This document shows positions 47,976 through 56,160 of a DNA stretch of 64,000 bases, in pieces; within the stretch, counting starts at the first letter, position 1; every line of letters begins with the position of its first letter. This stretch comes from Sipunculus nudus. Its lineage: Eukaryota; Annelida; Sipuncula; Golfingiida; Sipunculidae. The DNA is taken from NCBI GenBank assembly GCA_026874595.1, contig CM049318.1, positions 29,881,956 through 29,945,955 on the forward strand, in the 5' to 3' direction. Below the pieces are notes generated by a model that had not been told where the DNA came from, did not search any database, and saw nothing but the letters and a program-made list of their open reading frames with translations. Both the position numbers and the translations under genes were made by a program.

Positions 47976-49268
47976 CGTTTTGCTAAAAAATAACACGTTT
48001 TTAAAGAGATCTTGGAACAAATGCATCAGAAATTAGTTTGGATCCAATACAATGAAGATATACAGCCTGTTTCAGATATTGATGAAAATCAACATGTCAA
48101 CCATTGTTCTAGTATAGAAACTTCAGACTATACACTATAGCTACCTGTCCATGCCAATTTCTGTGCCTCTACCAATTTCAATCAACCCATTCTCCCATCG
48201 GGCCAAGAAGTCTCTGAATGCGTTCTGATCCAAAAGAGGTCCGTTGTTGAAAACCCGGATACCATCTTGCTGTTTCTGTCGCATCACTGACTTTGTATTT
48301 AGCCAACCGCCAATCGTCAACTTACAACAAAATTAATAATTTTATCCATGTAAAACATTTCGTCTCATTGACAGGCAAAATGTGAGTATTTCCACAACAA
48401 TACCTTACTTTTTCCAGTCAATACTTATACAGTTCAGGCACATCCCTTATATCAGTGATTATACAGAGTTAGAAACAAGCGGCTCATATGTTCTAAGGCT
48501 CTACTGAGTCCAGACATTATCACTTATATTTATGTTTTATGCAACGTTAGCTCTAAGCAGTTCATACTTTCTGAAGGTGTGCTTTGCAATCAAAATGATA
48601 CGAATGGCTATGGCAGGTTAAAATTAAAAGGTTTATTAAAATGTATGAAATCTGAGAAGGTCCTTTTAATCCTTTAAACATAACTCATATAATTAATTCC
48701 TACAAGCTTCGTGACTATGCATATGGATTTCCTGAAAATTTGAATCTCTGTTTGTTTTACATGTAAAAAAGGAAGAGTAATAAATGATTTTCTGAAATTA
48801 TAAGTGACAACTGGCTCGACCGACCTTTCGGTAAAAAAGGGTGTCCCTTTGTATTTTTTTTTAATAAGGATTACTACAATGTAAAAACACAAGTTCCTAA
48901 AAGACCTGTTGGTGACAGTTTTTGTCAGTTTTCTCAGCGTTAAAATATGCTCTAATACAAGCCTTCCATCACCAAACGCCACGACTGACCAGACATATTT
49001 TCTTCCCGGTGTTTTAAAGGCAATATTTCAAGAGGAAATTAAGACAGTGAATCTTTTAGATTAGATAGTTTTACCATGGGAAGATATAAGATAACCATAC
49101 TTGGTGTGGGTACCTCGTATGCCTCTGTGGGATTATTCCAAGCGTTGAAGAAGAATATTTTAGCATCATTTTTCGCTCTAACTCTGAATATCAATGACGT
49201 GCCAGTCGGCTCTAGTTGGAGCTGATCGGTGTCGACGGAAAAATCTGTTTTCATTCTAAATATGCTCC
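38816..49268 (-). CDS. FAMeT/EGF-like transmembrane receptor with ITAM-like tail (8 exons, 5' exon missing)
   Basis: Predicted single-pass cell-surface receptor, at least 550 residues. Exons 49114-49268, 48145-48320, 47150-47250, 43137-43466, 42530-42640, 41148-41369, 40309-40443 and 38816-39240 join with every phase consistent. Domains in order: FAMeT domain 1 (exons 1-3), FAMeT domain 2 (exons 4-5), EGF-like modules of the MEGF/laminin type (exons 6-7), transmembrane helix, basic stop-transfer, Tyr-rich tail (exon 8). The FAMeT domain (first named in crustacean farnesoic acid O-methyltransferase) occurs in invertebrate extracellular proteins, where methyltransferase activity is doubtful. 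The tail has YEVL, YQGL, YDGL and YENV. By analogy with Draper/CED-1/MEGF10, it may recognise particles or cells and signal through SH2 proteins; that is inference. The signal-peptide exon was not found to the right. Confidence 0.88.
39241..40308 (-). other. Intron 7 of the receptor gene
   Basis: Contains an (AT)n tract (39563-39598) and a GGACAATTACCCC minisatellite (39898-40053). Confidence 0.8.
39898..40053. repeat. Minisatellite GGACAATTACCCCC, ~14-17 bp unit, about 10 copies
   Basis: Variants such as cggacaattatccct, tggacaattacctccca and cggacaactaccttc run in tandem on the plus strand. Confidence 0.9.
40309..40443 (-). CDS. Receptor exon 7: EGF-like module with eight Cys
   Basis: Acceptor tatttatctag precedes 40443 and donor GTGAGT follows 40309; 135 nt, phase 1-1. 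It reads KCQDGYWGVGCNKVCSENC, then ANKGKCNKSDGTCTCKKGF, then IGAICSQ. Eight Cys with CxxGYxGxxCxxxC spacing are as in MEGF10/SREC repeats. Confidence 0.92.
40730..41110. repeat. Dispersed repeat within intron 6
   Basis: Ends cctgacggacggaggacgga...gattgctatagctcagatga, related to the element ending at 26490. The body (tgccaaaatgtaaactttgt etc.) has no coding capacity. Confidence 0.4.
41148..41369 (-). CDS. Receptor exon 6: tandem EGF-like modules
   Basis: Acceptor tttatgcag precedes 41369 and donor GTGGGT follows 41148; 222 nt, phase 1-1. It reads VCQRGNFGQNCTLSCSIGC, then CGKINGYCTCLDSYYGEDC, then GQCPCKPGWQQPMCNS. This is a run of MEGF-type half-modules in which CxC pairs precede G/Y-rich loops. 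A longer frame in another phase (41106-41375) is an artefact. Confidence 0.92.
41370..42529 (-). other. Intron 5 of the receptor gene, with a decayed exon
   Basis: Contains the EGF-like pseudo-exon at 42041-42337. The remainder is AT-rich with no recognised feature. Confidence 0.75.
42041..42337 (-). pseudogene. Decayed EGF-like exon of the receptor
   Basis: Starting from acceptor-like atctctcag at about 42338, the Cys-rich frame reads VCKNVCNGETDTCQCKADWF, then CPQCNNLC, then CDKEHGHCLC, TAA, PGYQSGTC, TAG. It aligns with the exon 6 pattern (CxC, G-Q/H-C-x-C-K-P-G-W/Y-Q). Two in-frame stops fall where exon 6 type modules have ordinary residues, and the acceptor phase (0) does not fit exon 5 (phase 1). 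Skipping it restores a perfect junction of exon 5 to exon 6. So it is most likely a dead duplicated exon. Confidence 0.75.
42530..42640 (-). CDS. Receptor exon 5: end of FAMeT domain 2
   Basis: Acceptor gttgctttcag precedes 42640 and donor GTAAAT follows 42530; 111 nt, phase 1-1. It reads ASGLFLHHTSSAIDTINAV, then AISTGQGARGRWHLVNHR. This matches the closing strand block of FAMeT domains (xFLxWxDPxPxxVxxVGxSTGxGxxGxW), though the Asp-Pro is not kept in this copy. Confidence 0.88.
43001..43193. repeat. Tandem duplication (~107 bp) of the 3' end of receptor exon 4 with its donor site
   Basis: tggccattacctatatagta followed by accttttctaacacc...tggctccatgata (43021-43078) copies atgacacttacctgtatcag followed by taccttttccaaccc...tggctccatgata (43126-43184). 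The intronic copy keeps a GTAATG in place of the donor and still encodes a WS..IGVRKG-like peptide, but it is diverged and not in a usable exon. Confidence 0.85.
43137..43466 (-). CDS. Receptor exon 4: FAMeT domain 2
   Basis: Acceptor tttcctgttttcag precedes 43466 and donor GTAAGT follows 43137; 330 nt, phase 1-1. It reads AKQIRIKTPTTKTYDLAWF, then KFLFSVEACKDVYLALSGEF, then TYEVVIGGWRNTQSAIRI, EYQPFFVSWSHQFIRVGKGT. The FxVxAxxDxxIALS, YEVVIGGWxNTxSxIR, FWxSWxxGxIxVGxG order is the FAMeT (PF12248) consensus. Confidence 0.95.
43467..47149 (-). other. Intron 3 of the receptor gene (3.7 kb)
   Basis: Contains (AT)n tracts (44860-44897, 45882-45953, 46312-46351), a duplicated ~170 bp segment (45840-46440), and a locally GC-richer stretch at about 45230-45720 with no open frame or recognised element. 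Confidence 0.7.
45840..46440. repeat. Two copies of a ~170 bp segment around expanding microsatellites
   Basis: tctattcatactattacaga + taagacaaaacatagtttat (45841) recurs at 46271. In both, an (AT)n tract follows, and then gtaataaa(a/g)tcatcacatg continues with caaa(a/g)tatttggc. Copy 2 adds a (GT)n run (46351-46383). Offset is 430 bp. Confidence 0.9.
47150..47250 (-). CDS. Receptor exon 3: end of FAMeT domain 1
   Basis: Acceptor gatttcctccag precedes 47250 and donor GTAAGC follows 47150; 101 nt, phase 2-1. It reads RILFWSDPIPRPIAMLAIA, then NGFGSDGTWEISQWA. WSDPxPxPI and GxGSxGxWxI are the typical last block of the domain. Confidence 0.94.
47936..47971. repeat. (AT)n microsatellite in intron 2
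   Basis: AT run. A poly-G tract lies at about 47892-47901. Confidence 0.92.
48145..48320 (-). CDS. Receptor exon 2: core of FAMeT domain 1
   Basis: Acceptor attttgttgtaag precedes 48320 and donor GTAGCT follows 48145; 176 nt, phase 0-2. It reads LTIGGWLNTKSVMRQKQQDG, then FRDFLARWENGLIEIGRGTE and IGMDR. GGWxNTKSVxR and GxIxIGRG match the domain consensus. The frame is short of an in-frame ATG start, so it is easy to overlook. Confidence 0.94.
49114..49268 (-). CDS. Receptor exon 1 (first found): start of FAMeT domain 1
   Basis: Acceptor tttaaatctttacag precedes 49268 and donor GTACCC (weak) follows 49114; 155 nt, phase 1-0. It reads SIFRMKTDFSVDTDQLQLEP, then SLIFRVRAKNDAKIFFFNAW and PTEAYE, which continues as LTIGGW in the next exon (family YEIVIGGW). 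A preceding exon with the start codon and signal peptide must exist to the right and was not found up to about 50 kb; it may lie beyond the retroelements. Confidence 0.9.
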
Positions 49269-49269
49269 C

Positions 49270-50100
49270 TGTAAAGATTTAAATAAAATTTACACACATA
49301 TATAAACATTGACTTTTGTATTTTACGCTTGCGTGATATTTTCCATGCTGTATCGTCTGTTAAACACACTAATATTCTTGTGCTTCATAACATCAAATAA
49401 TTAATATGTAGCCCGTGACGGTAACTAGGAAAATAATGATGGACATTTTTTTAGAAACTTGCGTTGGATTAAATGCTTCCTAACAGTGAATATTCATTCT
49501 CCGAGCCGGAAATAGATGTGAATATATTTTTCGGGTATCGAACACGCTGAACACTTTTTCAAATTAAGATTGATTTATTGTCTCCGGCAAAGCATTTACA
49601 GACCGCAGATATCCTTCCGCTATCAATCTTGATCTACATATAGTAAATTTAAATATCTTAATCAAAATTTGGGTTTGTGTCACGTAAGTGCAGGACATAT
49701 GACTCAAGATTATGTGTACCGGTCCAGTAACGCGATGTCTGCCTCACAAGTCAACTGTCCTCCGGAACAAAAGAGACCCGATCTGGTGTCACCTTCTCAC
49801 ATTCTAGGCGGTAGTATATTTTTCATCCAAAGCGAATTTAACAAATGTCCCCCTAACACCAATTAATAACGACGGTCTTCATTGCCCTTTGCTAATGCCT
49901 ACTCTTCGATTTGTAAATTAAATGTTGAGAAAAGAAACATCATGGTAATCCTGGATACCTTCAAAAAATCTTTATTCTTGTTATACAAAGCTCCGTTCAA
50001 ATCGTTCTTAGAGAGGTTGCTAAAAGACTCTACTCCTTCTACTTGTAACTTATTCTACTTCTACTTTGTCTAATACAACCAGAACTAATACTTTTAATAA
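49270..50100. other. Non-coding stretch between the receptor gene and the LTR element
   Basis: AT-rich, with no recognised feature. The left limit of the retroelement is not marked by an LTR here. Confidence 0.5.
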
Positions 50101-50253
50101 TACCAGACTTTGTTCCAGATACTTTAAGTAATCGATTACAAATATAACTACTTTTTAAACTAATCGATAACTAACAATAACAAGAACTTTTGTGTTTTCC
50201 GAAAAGTGATAAACTTAAAACTACAGTTACTTCAAATAGCACTTACTTTAGCA

Positions 50254-50800
50254 TCAACCGTTTTACTTGACCCTGCCAAAACATTTTACTTGTGCATGAA
50301 AAAACTCAGATTTTACTAATTTGAAGGTCAGACGTGCTTTGCGGAGTCTTTCGAAGAGGTCGCGAAGAATCTGCAGATGTTTCTCCTAGGTGTCGCTGTA
50401 TACGATGAGGTCATCAGTATAAGCATCGCTGCCCTGAATGTCCTTGACAACCATATGAACGTGGCTTGCGGGTTCTTCATGCCAAACGGCATAACTTTAT
50501 ACTGGTACAATCCTTGCGGCGTCACAAATGCGGATACTTTTTTCGCTCGTTCTGTCAGCGGAACTTGCCAGAATCCATTTAGCAAGTCAAATTTGGAGAC
50601 ATATCTGGAGCTACCGACCCTATCAATACAATCATTGATCCTCGGAATCGAGAACGTGTCAGTCTTCGTTAAAGAGTTCAGTTTTTGATAATCTGTGCAC
50701 ATACGGTAACTTCCATCAGGTTTGGGCACAAAAATCCATGGTGAACTCCAGTTACTTTTACCAGGCTCAATAAAATCATTGTCCAGCAAATAGCAAATAT
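50254..50800 (-). pseudogene. Reverse transcriptase of the Gmr1-like element (broken)
   Basis: Blocks SSPWIFVPKPDGSYRMCTDY, KFDLLNGFWQVPLT and MPFGMKNPQATF are the standard Ty3-group palm motifs. After the last block the frame shifts. The catalytic box is seen in another frame as AYTDDLIVYSDT, with an altered second position and a stop soon after. Not functional. Confidence 0.92.
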
Positions 50801-50915
50801 TGAACCTTATCCTGTAAATTCTTTTGCTTTTCTGAACTCAGTCTATAAGGATGCTGCTTTATTGCGCTTGCCTCGCCAACATCGACGTCATGGCATAATA
50901 TGTTAGTTAATGTCA

Positions 50916-51400
50916 CTAGACAAATGTAAATTCTGCAGCAGGTTCTTGATGTCTTGTTGTTGTTGTGAAGTAAAGGTGTGTCAGTTTGGCATCCAGGTTA
51001 TTAAGAACGTCTGAGTTTTTTAGTTTTACTGTTGCCCACTGAATGTCTACATCACACTTACAATGAGTATCTATTTTAACTGGGTCAGGGTCAGTTTTTA
51101 CACAATTAACAGCAGTAACATTATGCACAACATCTAATGTGCTATTTCCGTCATAATATGGATTTAACACGTTAACATGGCACAGTTGTTTATTTTTCTT
51201 ACGCCTATCTGGTGTTAACAGTATGTAATTTAAATCACTGATTTTCTTGTCAACAATGTAAGGACCAAAATACCTAGGTTGCAGAGGTCTGCCAGGGATG
51301 GGTAGTAAGGCAAGGACCTTTTTACTAGGCTCAAACGTCCTACTTACAGTATGCTTGCCATACTTTTTTTCATTTTACTTTATGCAGATTTTAGATAAGA
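50916..51400 (-). pseudogene. Pol region between integrase and reverse transcriptase
   Basis: Open minus-strand piece 50916-51170 (starts MLNPYYDGNSTLDVVHNV), with further broken frame upstream (RPLQPRYFGPYIVDKKISDL, a chromodomain-side/GPY-like segment). GPY at the end of integrase is typical of Ty3-type integrases. Confidence 0.7.
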
Positions 51401-51639
51401 CGTTGCAATCTCACAAGCATTGTATGGCTAAGTGCGAAGTCTGAGACATACTACAATAAACTAAGAGAATCAGGATTTTTACTCAAGAGTTTTTCTTTAA
51501 GTAGTTTTAATGGACCTCGAACTGAGTATTCGAAAAAAAACTAGTTCAAAGGGACTGAAACCCAAGGACTCTTGAAAGGATTCTCTGACAGCAAACAACA
51601 ATAGGTGGATTCCTTCATCCTAGTCTTTCTGTGTGTCAT

Positions 51640-52090
51640 TACAATAGGTCCTAATCATTTTTTTAATGTCTGGTCAAAATGCTCGAGGGCTCCCTGACTT
51701 TCAGGATGGTATGGCGAGGAGCTGTACTGTTTTATACCTAGCTCAAGGATAACTTGCTCGAAAAAGCCAGACATAAAATTAGACCCTTGGTCAAATTGGA
51801 GGGATTTTGGTAATCCAAACATTGTAGAAACTTGGTCAGAGCCTTGACAACACTTTTGACATTAATATTGCGCAATGGTTTTGCCTCAGGGATCTGGTTG
51901 ATGCGCACATAATTGCCAGCATGTCTATATTTTGTTTTGGGCAGTGGTCCAACTCAATCAACAATAATCCTACTAAATGGTTCCTCGAAAGCCGGAATAG
52001 GCGTAAGTGGGGCTTTAGGAGGATTCTGATTGGGCTTGCCTACCATCTGGCATATGTGACATTATTTACAGTTATGTACAACATCGGTCC
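51640..52090 (-). pseudogene. Integrase of the Gmr1-like element (broken)
   Basis: Zinc-finger-like CHICQMVGKPNQ, then PLTPIPAFEEPFSRIIVD and GPLPKTKYRHAGNY, then FDQGSNFMSGFF and SSPYHPESQGALEHF. The Asp after RIIV and the Asp of FDQGSNF are catalytic positions; the Glu of PESQGALE completes the D,D-35-E triad. Stops interrupt it (for example after RIIVD). Confidence 0.9.
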
Positions 52091-52214
52091 TGAGATTAGG
52101 CCAATAGAAGTGTGTACTAACTTTCTGATAAGTTTTATTTATACCTAAATGGCCAGACAAGGGAGTCTCATGTGCCATGCTTAGAATTTTCATTGCAATG
52201 GATTTTGGGCACTA

Positions 52215-52928
52215 CTATTTGGCTTGAAGGCCACGTATCATCAGCAGATACATCAGGTGGTCGCCATTAACACAAAACACTCCATTTGTATCATAGAAAC
52301 AAACTGTGGTTTTGTGACAGTTCATCCTTAGAAACTGCCCTGGGAAACACACATGAAATACCAGCGTCCTTATTCTGTTCCGCGATAAGTTCTGACCGTG
52401 ATTATGCATCCTGTATGGGCGAGCCGTTAGACGAATCACTAGTGACTCCCTGAGTGTTATCTGGACCATTATGCTCATGTGTTTTTTCTTGGCCATCGAT
52501 CTGGTTACGGCACATGAAGGATACAAACCAGTATTTTCCTGATTTTTAACGTCCTGATTAAGTGACGACTTTTCTGTCACTGTTGGTACAGGCTGTACGT
52601 TGTCACTTGCAACATCATTGCCTAGTAGCAACTGAATTCCCTTAAAGGGTAAAGTAGTTCTAATGCCCAAAGTAATATTCCCAGAAATCAAATCTGACAT
52701 TAAATGTATATTGTGAAGCGGAACTGAATTTTCCTTGTCTGAAAACAGACCATTAACAAGTGCATGTGCACCAGTAACGGACCTTGAATTAGAAAATGAC
52801 AAAGCGTTTGCTAACGTGAGAGTTTGGTCTGAACCTGTGTCCCTCAAACTTCTAATAGGGGTAGAATCTGAAAAATCACTTGAAAGTGATACAAAACCAT
52901 CATGTATGAATGGCTCAAATAACTCCAT
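52215..52928 (-). pseudogene. Aspartic protease region of the Gmr1-like element
   Basis: 237-codon frame. Residues around 27-42 (SLRDTGSDQTLTLANAL) fit a retropepsin DTG(S/A) active site, followed by a hydrophobic GNITLGI...FKGIQLLLGNDVA block typical of the flap and ILGxDW-like region. The later part drifts out of frame. Confidence 0.75.
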
Positions 52929-52955
52929 TTCAAATTCCGGAGAGGAATCTACGAC

Positions 52956-53340
52956 CTAAATTTTATCAAACAAAGAACTGACCCTCACACTGTTAGTCAT
53001 AAACTCTTTTTTCAGAGTCCAAAAGGAATCTACATCCTTATTACAATCAAACTCCTCATGGGAGTCAACAGAGGAATTTTCCTCAGCAGAAACAAACTTC
53101 TGTTTAACATAAGAGGACATGGCCACATTTGAAATACTCTCGCAAGAGTCATAAAAGGGCTTAGCCTTGTTTAGAGGATTCTCCTCGCAGGAGTCTTGAA
53201 AGGACCTAGCCTTTTTAAATTCCTCGCAGGAATCATATGAGGTTTTTACCCCGCAAGCTACGGATTCTTCTTTAGAGTCGGACGGCACGTTAGCCTCCCT
53301 TATATGATACTCTTTTTTAGAGTAAATAAAGGACTTATAC
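52956..53340 (-). pseudogene. Ser/Cys/Glu-rich linker with internal repeats (gag-pol of the Gmr1-like element)
   Basis: Repeats of about 18-20 residues: SYDSCEEFKKAR, SFQDSCEENPLNKAK, PFYDSCES, then SSVDSHEEF. At DNA level these are tandem copies of tcctcgcaggagtc. The function is unknown; related elements carry variable linkers here. Confidence 0.6.
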
Positions 53341-53593
53341 CCCTTATTTTACATGAACAGAGCTTGCCTCTTGTACTAAGCTATGCATATATGTTAAAAC
53401 AAAACCAGAAGGTTTGCTCTTTTTTTTTCTTTGAAAATGATTGGTCTTTATTTGACTCAGATACAGTGGACGTGGACTGAGGTGTAGCAGTGTACTATGT
53501 TGAACTACCAGGACCTCTAGTAATGGGTGACTGCGCCTTAAACTTCTTTTGACCATACTGAATAACATTCTTGTTTGTGACTGGTTTGATTTG

Positions 53594-54594
53594 CTAGTAA
53601 TGGACATTTTTTTGTGTTAATGAACAATCATCAGCTAATTGAGCAGGAATGTCAAGTGTTTCCGGATTTTTCTCATCAAGAAAAGTTTTAACATCTGCGT
53701 TAATGCAGCGCATAATTTCTTCTAGCAAAATCAACTGGCGCAAATCGTCATAATCTTTCGTTACATTTTTAGAACTACACCAGCGATCAAACAACTGCTC
53801 TTTAGTCCTAGCAAATTCCACATAGATCTGATCTTTGCGCTTTTCCCAATTTCTGAACTCTTGCGGTAAGCATCCGGAACTAACTTATAACCTTTCAGGA
53901 TTAACTGTTTAACCTAGTCATAGTCAGCAGCGGCTTCTACTGAAAGATCTGTATAAATTTCTCAGGGCTTGCCAGTCAATACACCTTGTAATAGCATTGT
54001 CTAATTTTCCTTAGGCCATTTTTAATTTTCAGCTACTTACTCAAAGTGTAAGAAATAGTAATCAACCTCTTTTTCTTAAAAAGGTGGGACAAGTCTCATT
54101 TGTTTAGTAACATCAAGACTGTGAGTTGGGGCAGCACGTAGACCATGTTCTAGTTTTAGTCTTTCTAACTCCAGTTGTTTTAACTCAATTTCTTTTTCTT
54201 TCTCTATTCTTGTTGTCTTTGCCAGCTCATGTTGCATTTCTAACTTTTTAAATTCTAACTGCATAGCAAGGCTGTCATTTTTTCATGTTTCCACTTGCTA
54301 ACTAGATCTTGAATGATTTTAGCAATGATATCTGGCTTTATCAAAGCCCTTTTCACACCTAGCCCTAAGTTGTGTCCCAAAACGCAACAACTGATCTTTT
54401 GTTAAATGTTCAAGTAAATCAGGGTCTTGATCTTCAATAAATGCCTCAGATGTGTAATTTGCAATGTTAACATGTAAAGAATAACAAAAAAAAAAACACT
54501 GGGATAAACCTTGTAAACAATATATTGTAATCAATGTGTCTAGGTCAAGGCCTAATAACGTTTCAAAACTATTAAGCCCCTGGGACAAGCCCAC
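53594..54594 (-). pseudogene. Gag of the Gmr1-like element with coiled coil and SCAN-like region (broken)
   Basis: From right to left: DLLEHLTKDQLLRFGTQLRA (54319-54594 frame), charged heptad-like helix MQLEFKKLEMQHELAKTTR to ELKQLELERLKLE (54076-54264), a broken capsid stretch, then DRWCSSKNVTKDYDDLRQL followed by LLEEIMRCINADVKTFLDE (53594-53821), a SCAN-like helix bundle. Several stops and shifts. Confidence 0.8.
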
Positions 54595-54601
54595 AATTTT
54601 A

Positions 54602-55384
54602 TGTTACGGAACCTAATTATAACAGATCACGTATTCGTGATCAGCATAAATTTTGTCACGGAGATAAAAAAAAATCTAATTCCGCGACATTAGGCAGCGG
54701 GAAATGTCTAAGGGAATGAAAAAAGAAGTGTTGTTTTGCTAACAAACAATTATAATTTATTCTTAGAACAATCCTAACATTACAATACACTAAATCAATA
54801 CAATTACACAGTATAGCAATAATAAAAATGTACGTCACCAGAGTCCGGATCTTAGGCTTTGATTGTTGGATACAACCACTGTCACAGTCCCACAAGAGTC
54901 TTTTAGCATAAATAATCCAGATTAACAGTTCAGGTAAATCTTCTCAGAGAACAGTCCCATTTAATTTAGAAACCCAAAAGTGAAGTGCTGGTAATAATTC
55001 CAAAGGAAAACTGTAGACAGTTCATTTATAAAGTCTGTATAAAGTCCGCAGAATATCTGTAAATTCTGCAATTTTCGGAAAGGTCCCAAAAACTGACGAA
55101 AAAGTCACACTCTTCCGTGTCCACTAGTATTTTTTTTCTCTACCGGCCCCTATTTATAGCTTTTCACCTGAAGCCCAGAACCTTCCATATTCACGAACAT
55201 TCCAAAGAACACAACAATACACGCGAGCCTATAGCGCTTAACAGGCCCGAAAATTCTAGACTACAAAGAGCACTGTGTCTCTACAAGTCAGGGTTCAGCA
55301 AGTGCGGTTCCCACAGCAGCGCACAGGGTTTATGCTTTACACGAATCAGAATGACTAGCACATGCCTAGTTATGCAATATAACA
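54602..55384 (-). repeat. 5' LTR of the Gmr1-like element (783 bp)
   Basis: Minus-strand ends TGTTATATTG and GGTTCCGTAACA. Contains a TATA-like gctataaatagggg segment near 55145-55165. Similar along its length to the LTRs at 63221-64000 and 11723-12605. Confidence 0.85.
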
Positions 55385-56112
55385 AACAGATGCGTGCAAC
55401 ACTTTATGAACCAGCTAATATCATAATCGGAGGAGACTTCAATATAGTTTGAAACCCAGAACTTGATTAAGCTTGATATAAGTATAACTCTAAACTCTGG
55501 AGAAAATGTATACGAGAATTTAAATCAAACACAGAATCTCATCACGTCTGGACTATTGGTTGAATACAGAAGTATTTAAAGGTAGCTATGCTAACGATAG
55601 AGGACCAGGTAACTTGAAATTTAATAACGATATGCCAAAAAATGATGAGTTTCTAACACAAACAAAACAATTTCTTGCTGAATTCAGAAAAAAATATGAA
55701 AACTAAGATAATAAAAATATTGTTTGGGATACAGTTAAATGCGAGATAAGAGACCACACAATACAATATTCAAAACCTCGTGCAAGAAAAATAAAAGGAA
55801 TAAAGAAAAAACGCACAGAGGATTTCAAAATATAAAGCAAGCGAACAAATGAGGATCCTAAGGATTGTGATTTGCAAGAACAAAAATAGCCAGAGTTAAA
55901 GTAAAATGAGAAAATCTATACAACTCAAAAACGAAAGGCGCCGTGTTGAGATCAAAACTTAATTGGTATGAGTACAGAGAGAAAAACACTAAATACGTTT
56001 TGTCAATTTGAGAAACGTAATGCGATCCAAAAAACAGATTGTTTAATTTGAAATGGAGAGCAGATAAATGATAAAAACAAAATACTGAATAATTGCAGCC
56101 TATATTACGGTC

Positions 56113-56160
<48 letters not shown>

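Larger units (their letters stand above)
50225..55384 (-). mobile_element. Broken Gmr1-like LTR retrotransposon (Ty3 group), truncated at its 3' end
   Basis: Minus-strand order: 5' LTR (54602-55384), gag start and coiled coil (about 54076-54594), SCAN-like region (53594-53821), Ser/Cys/Glu-rich linker, aspartic protease region (52215-52928), integrase (about 51640-52090), reverse transcriptase (about 50250-50800). Integrase before reverse transcriptase in a Ty3-type pol, with a SCAN-like gag, is the signature of Gmr1-like elements. All reading frames carry stops or shifts. RNase H and the 3' LTR were not found, so it is an inactive partial copy. Confidence 0.85.
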
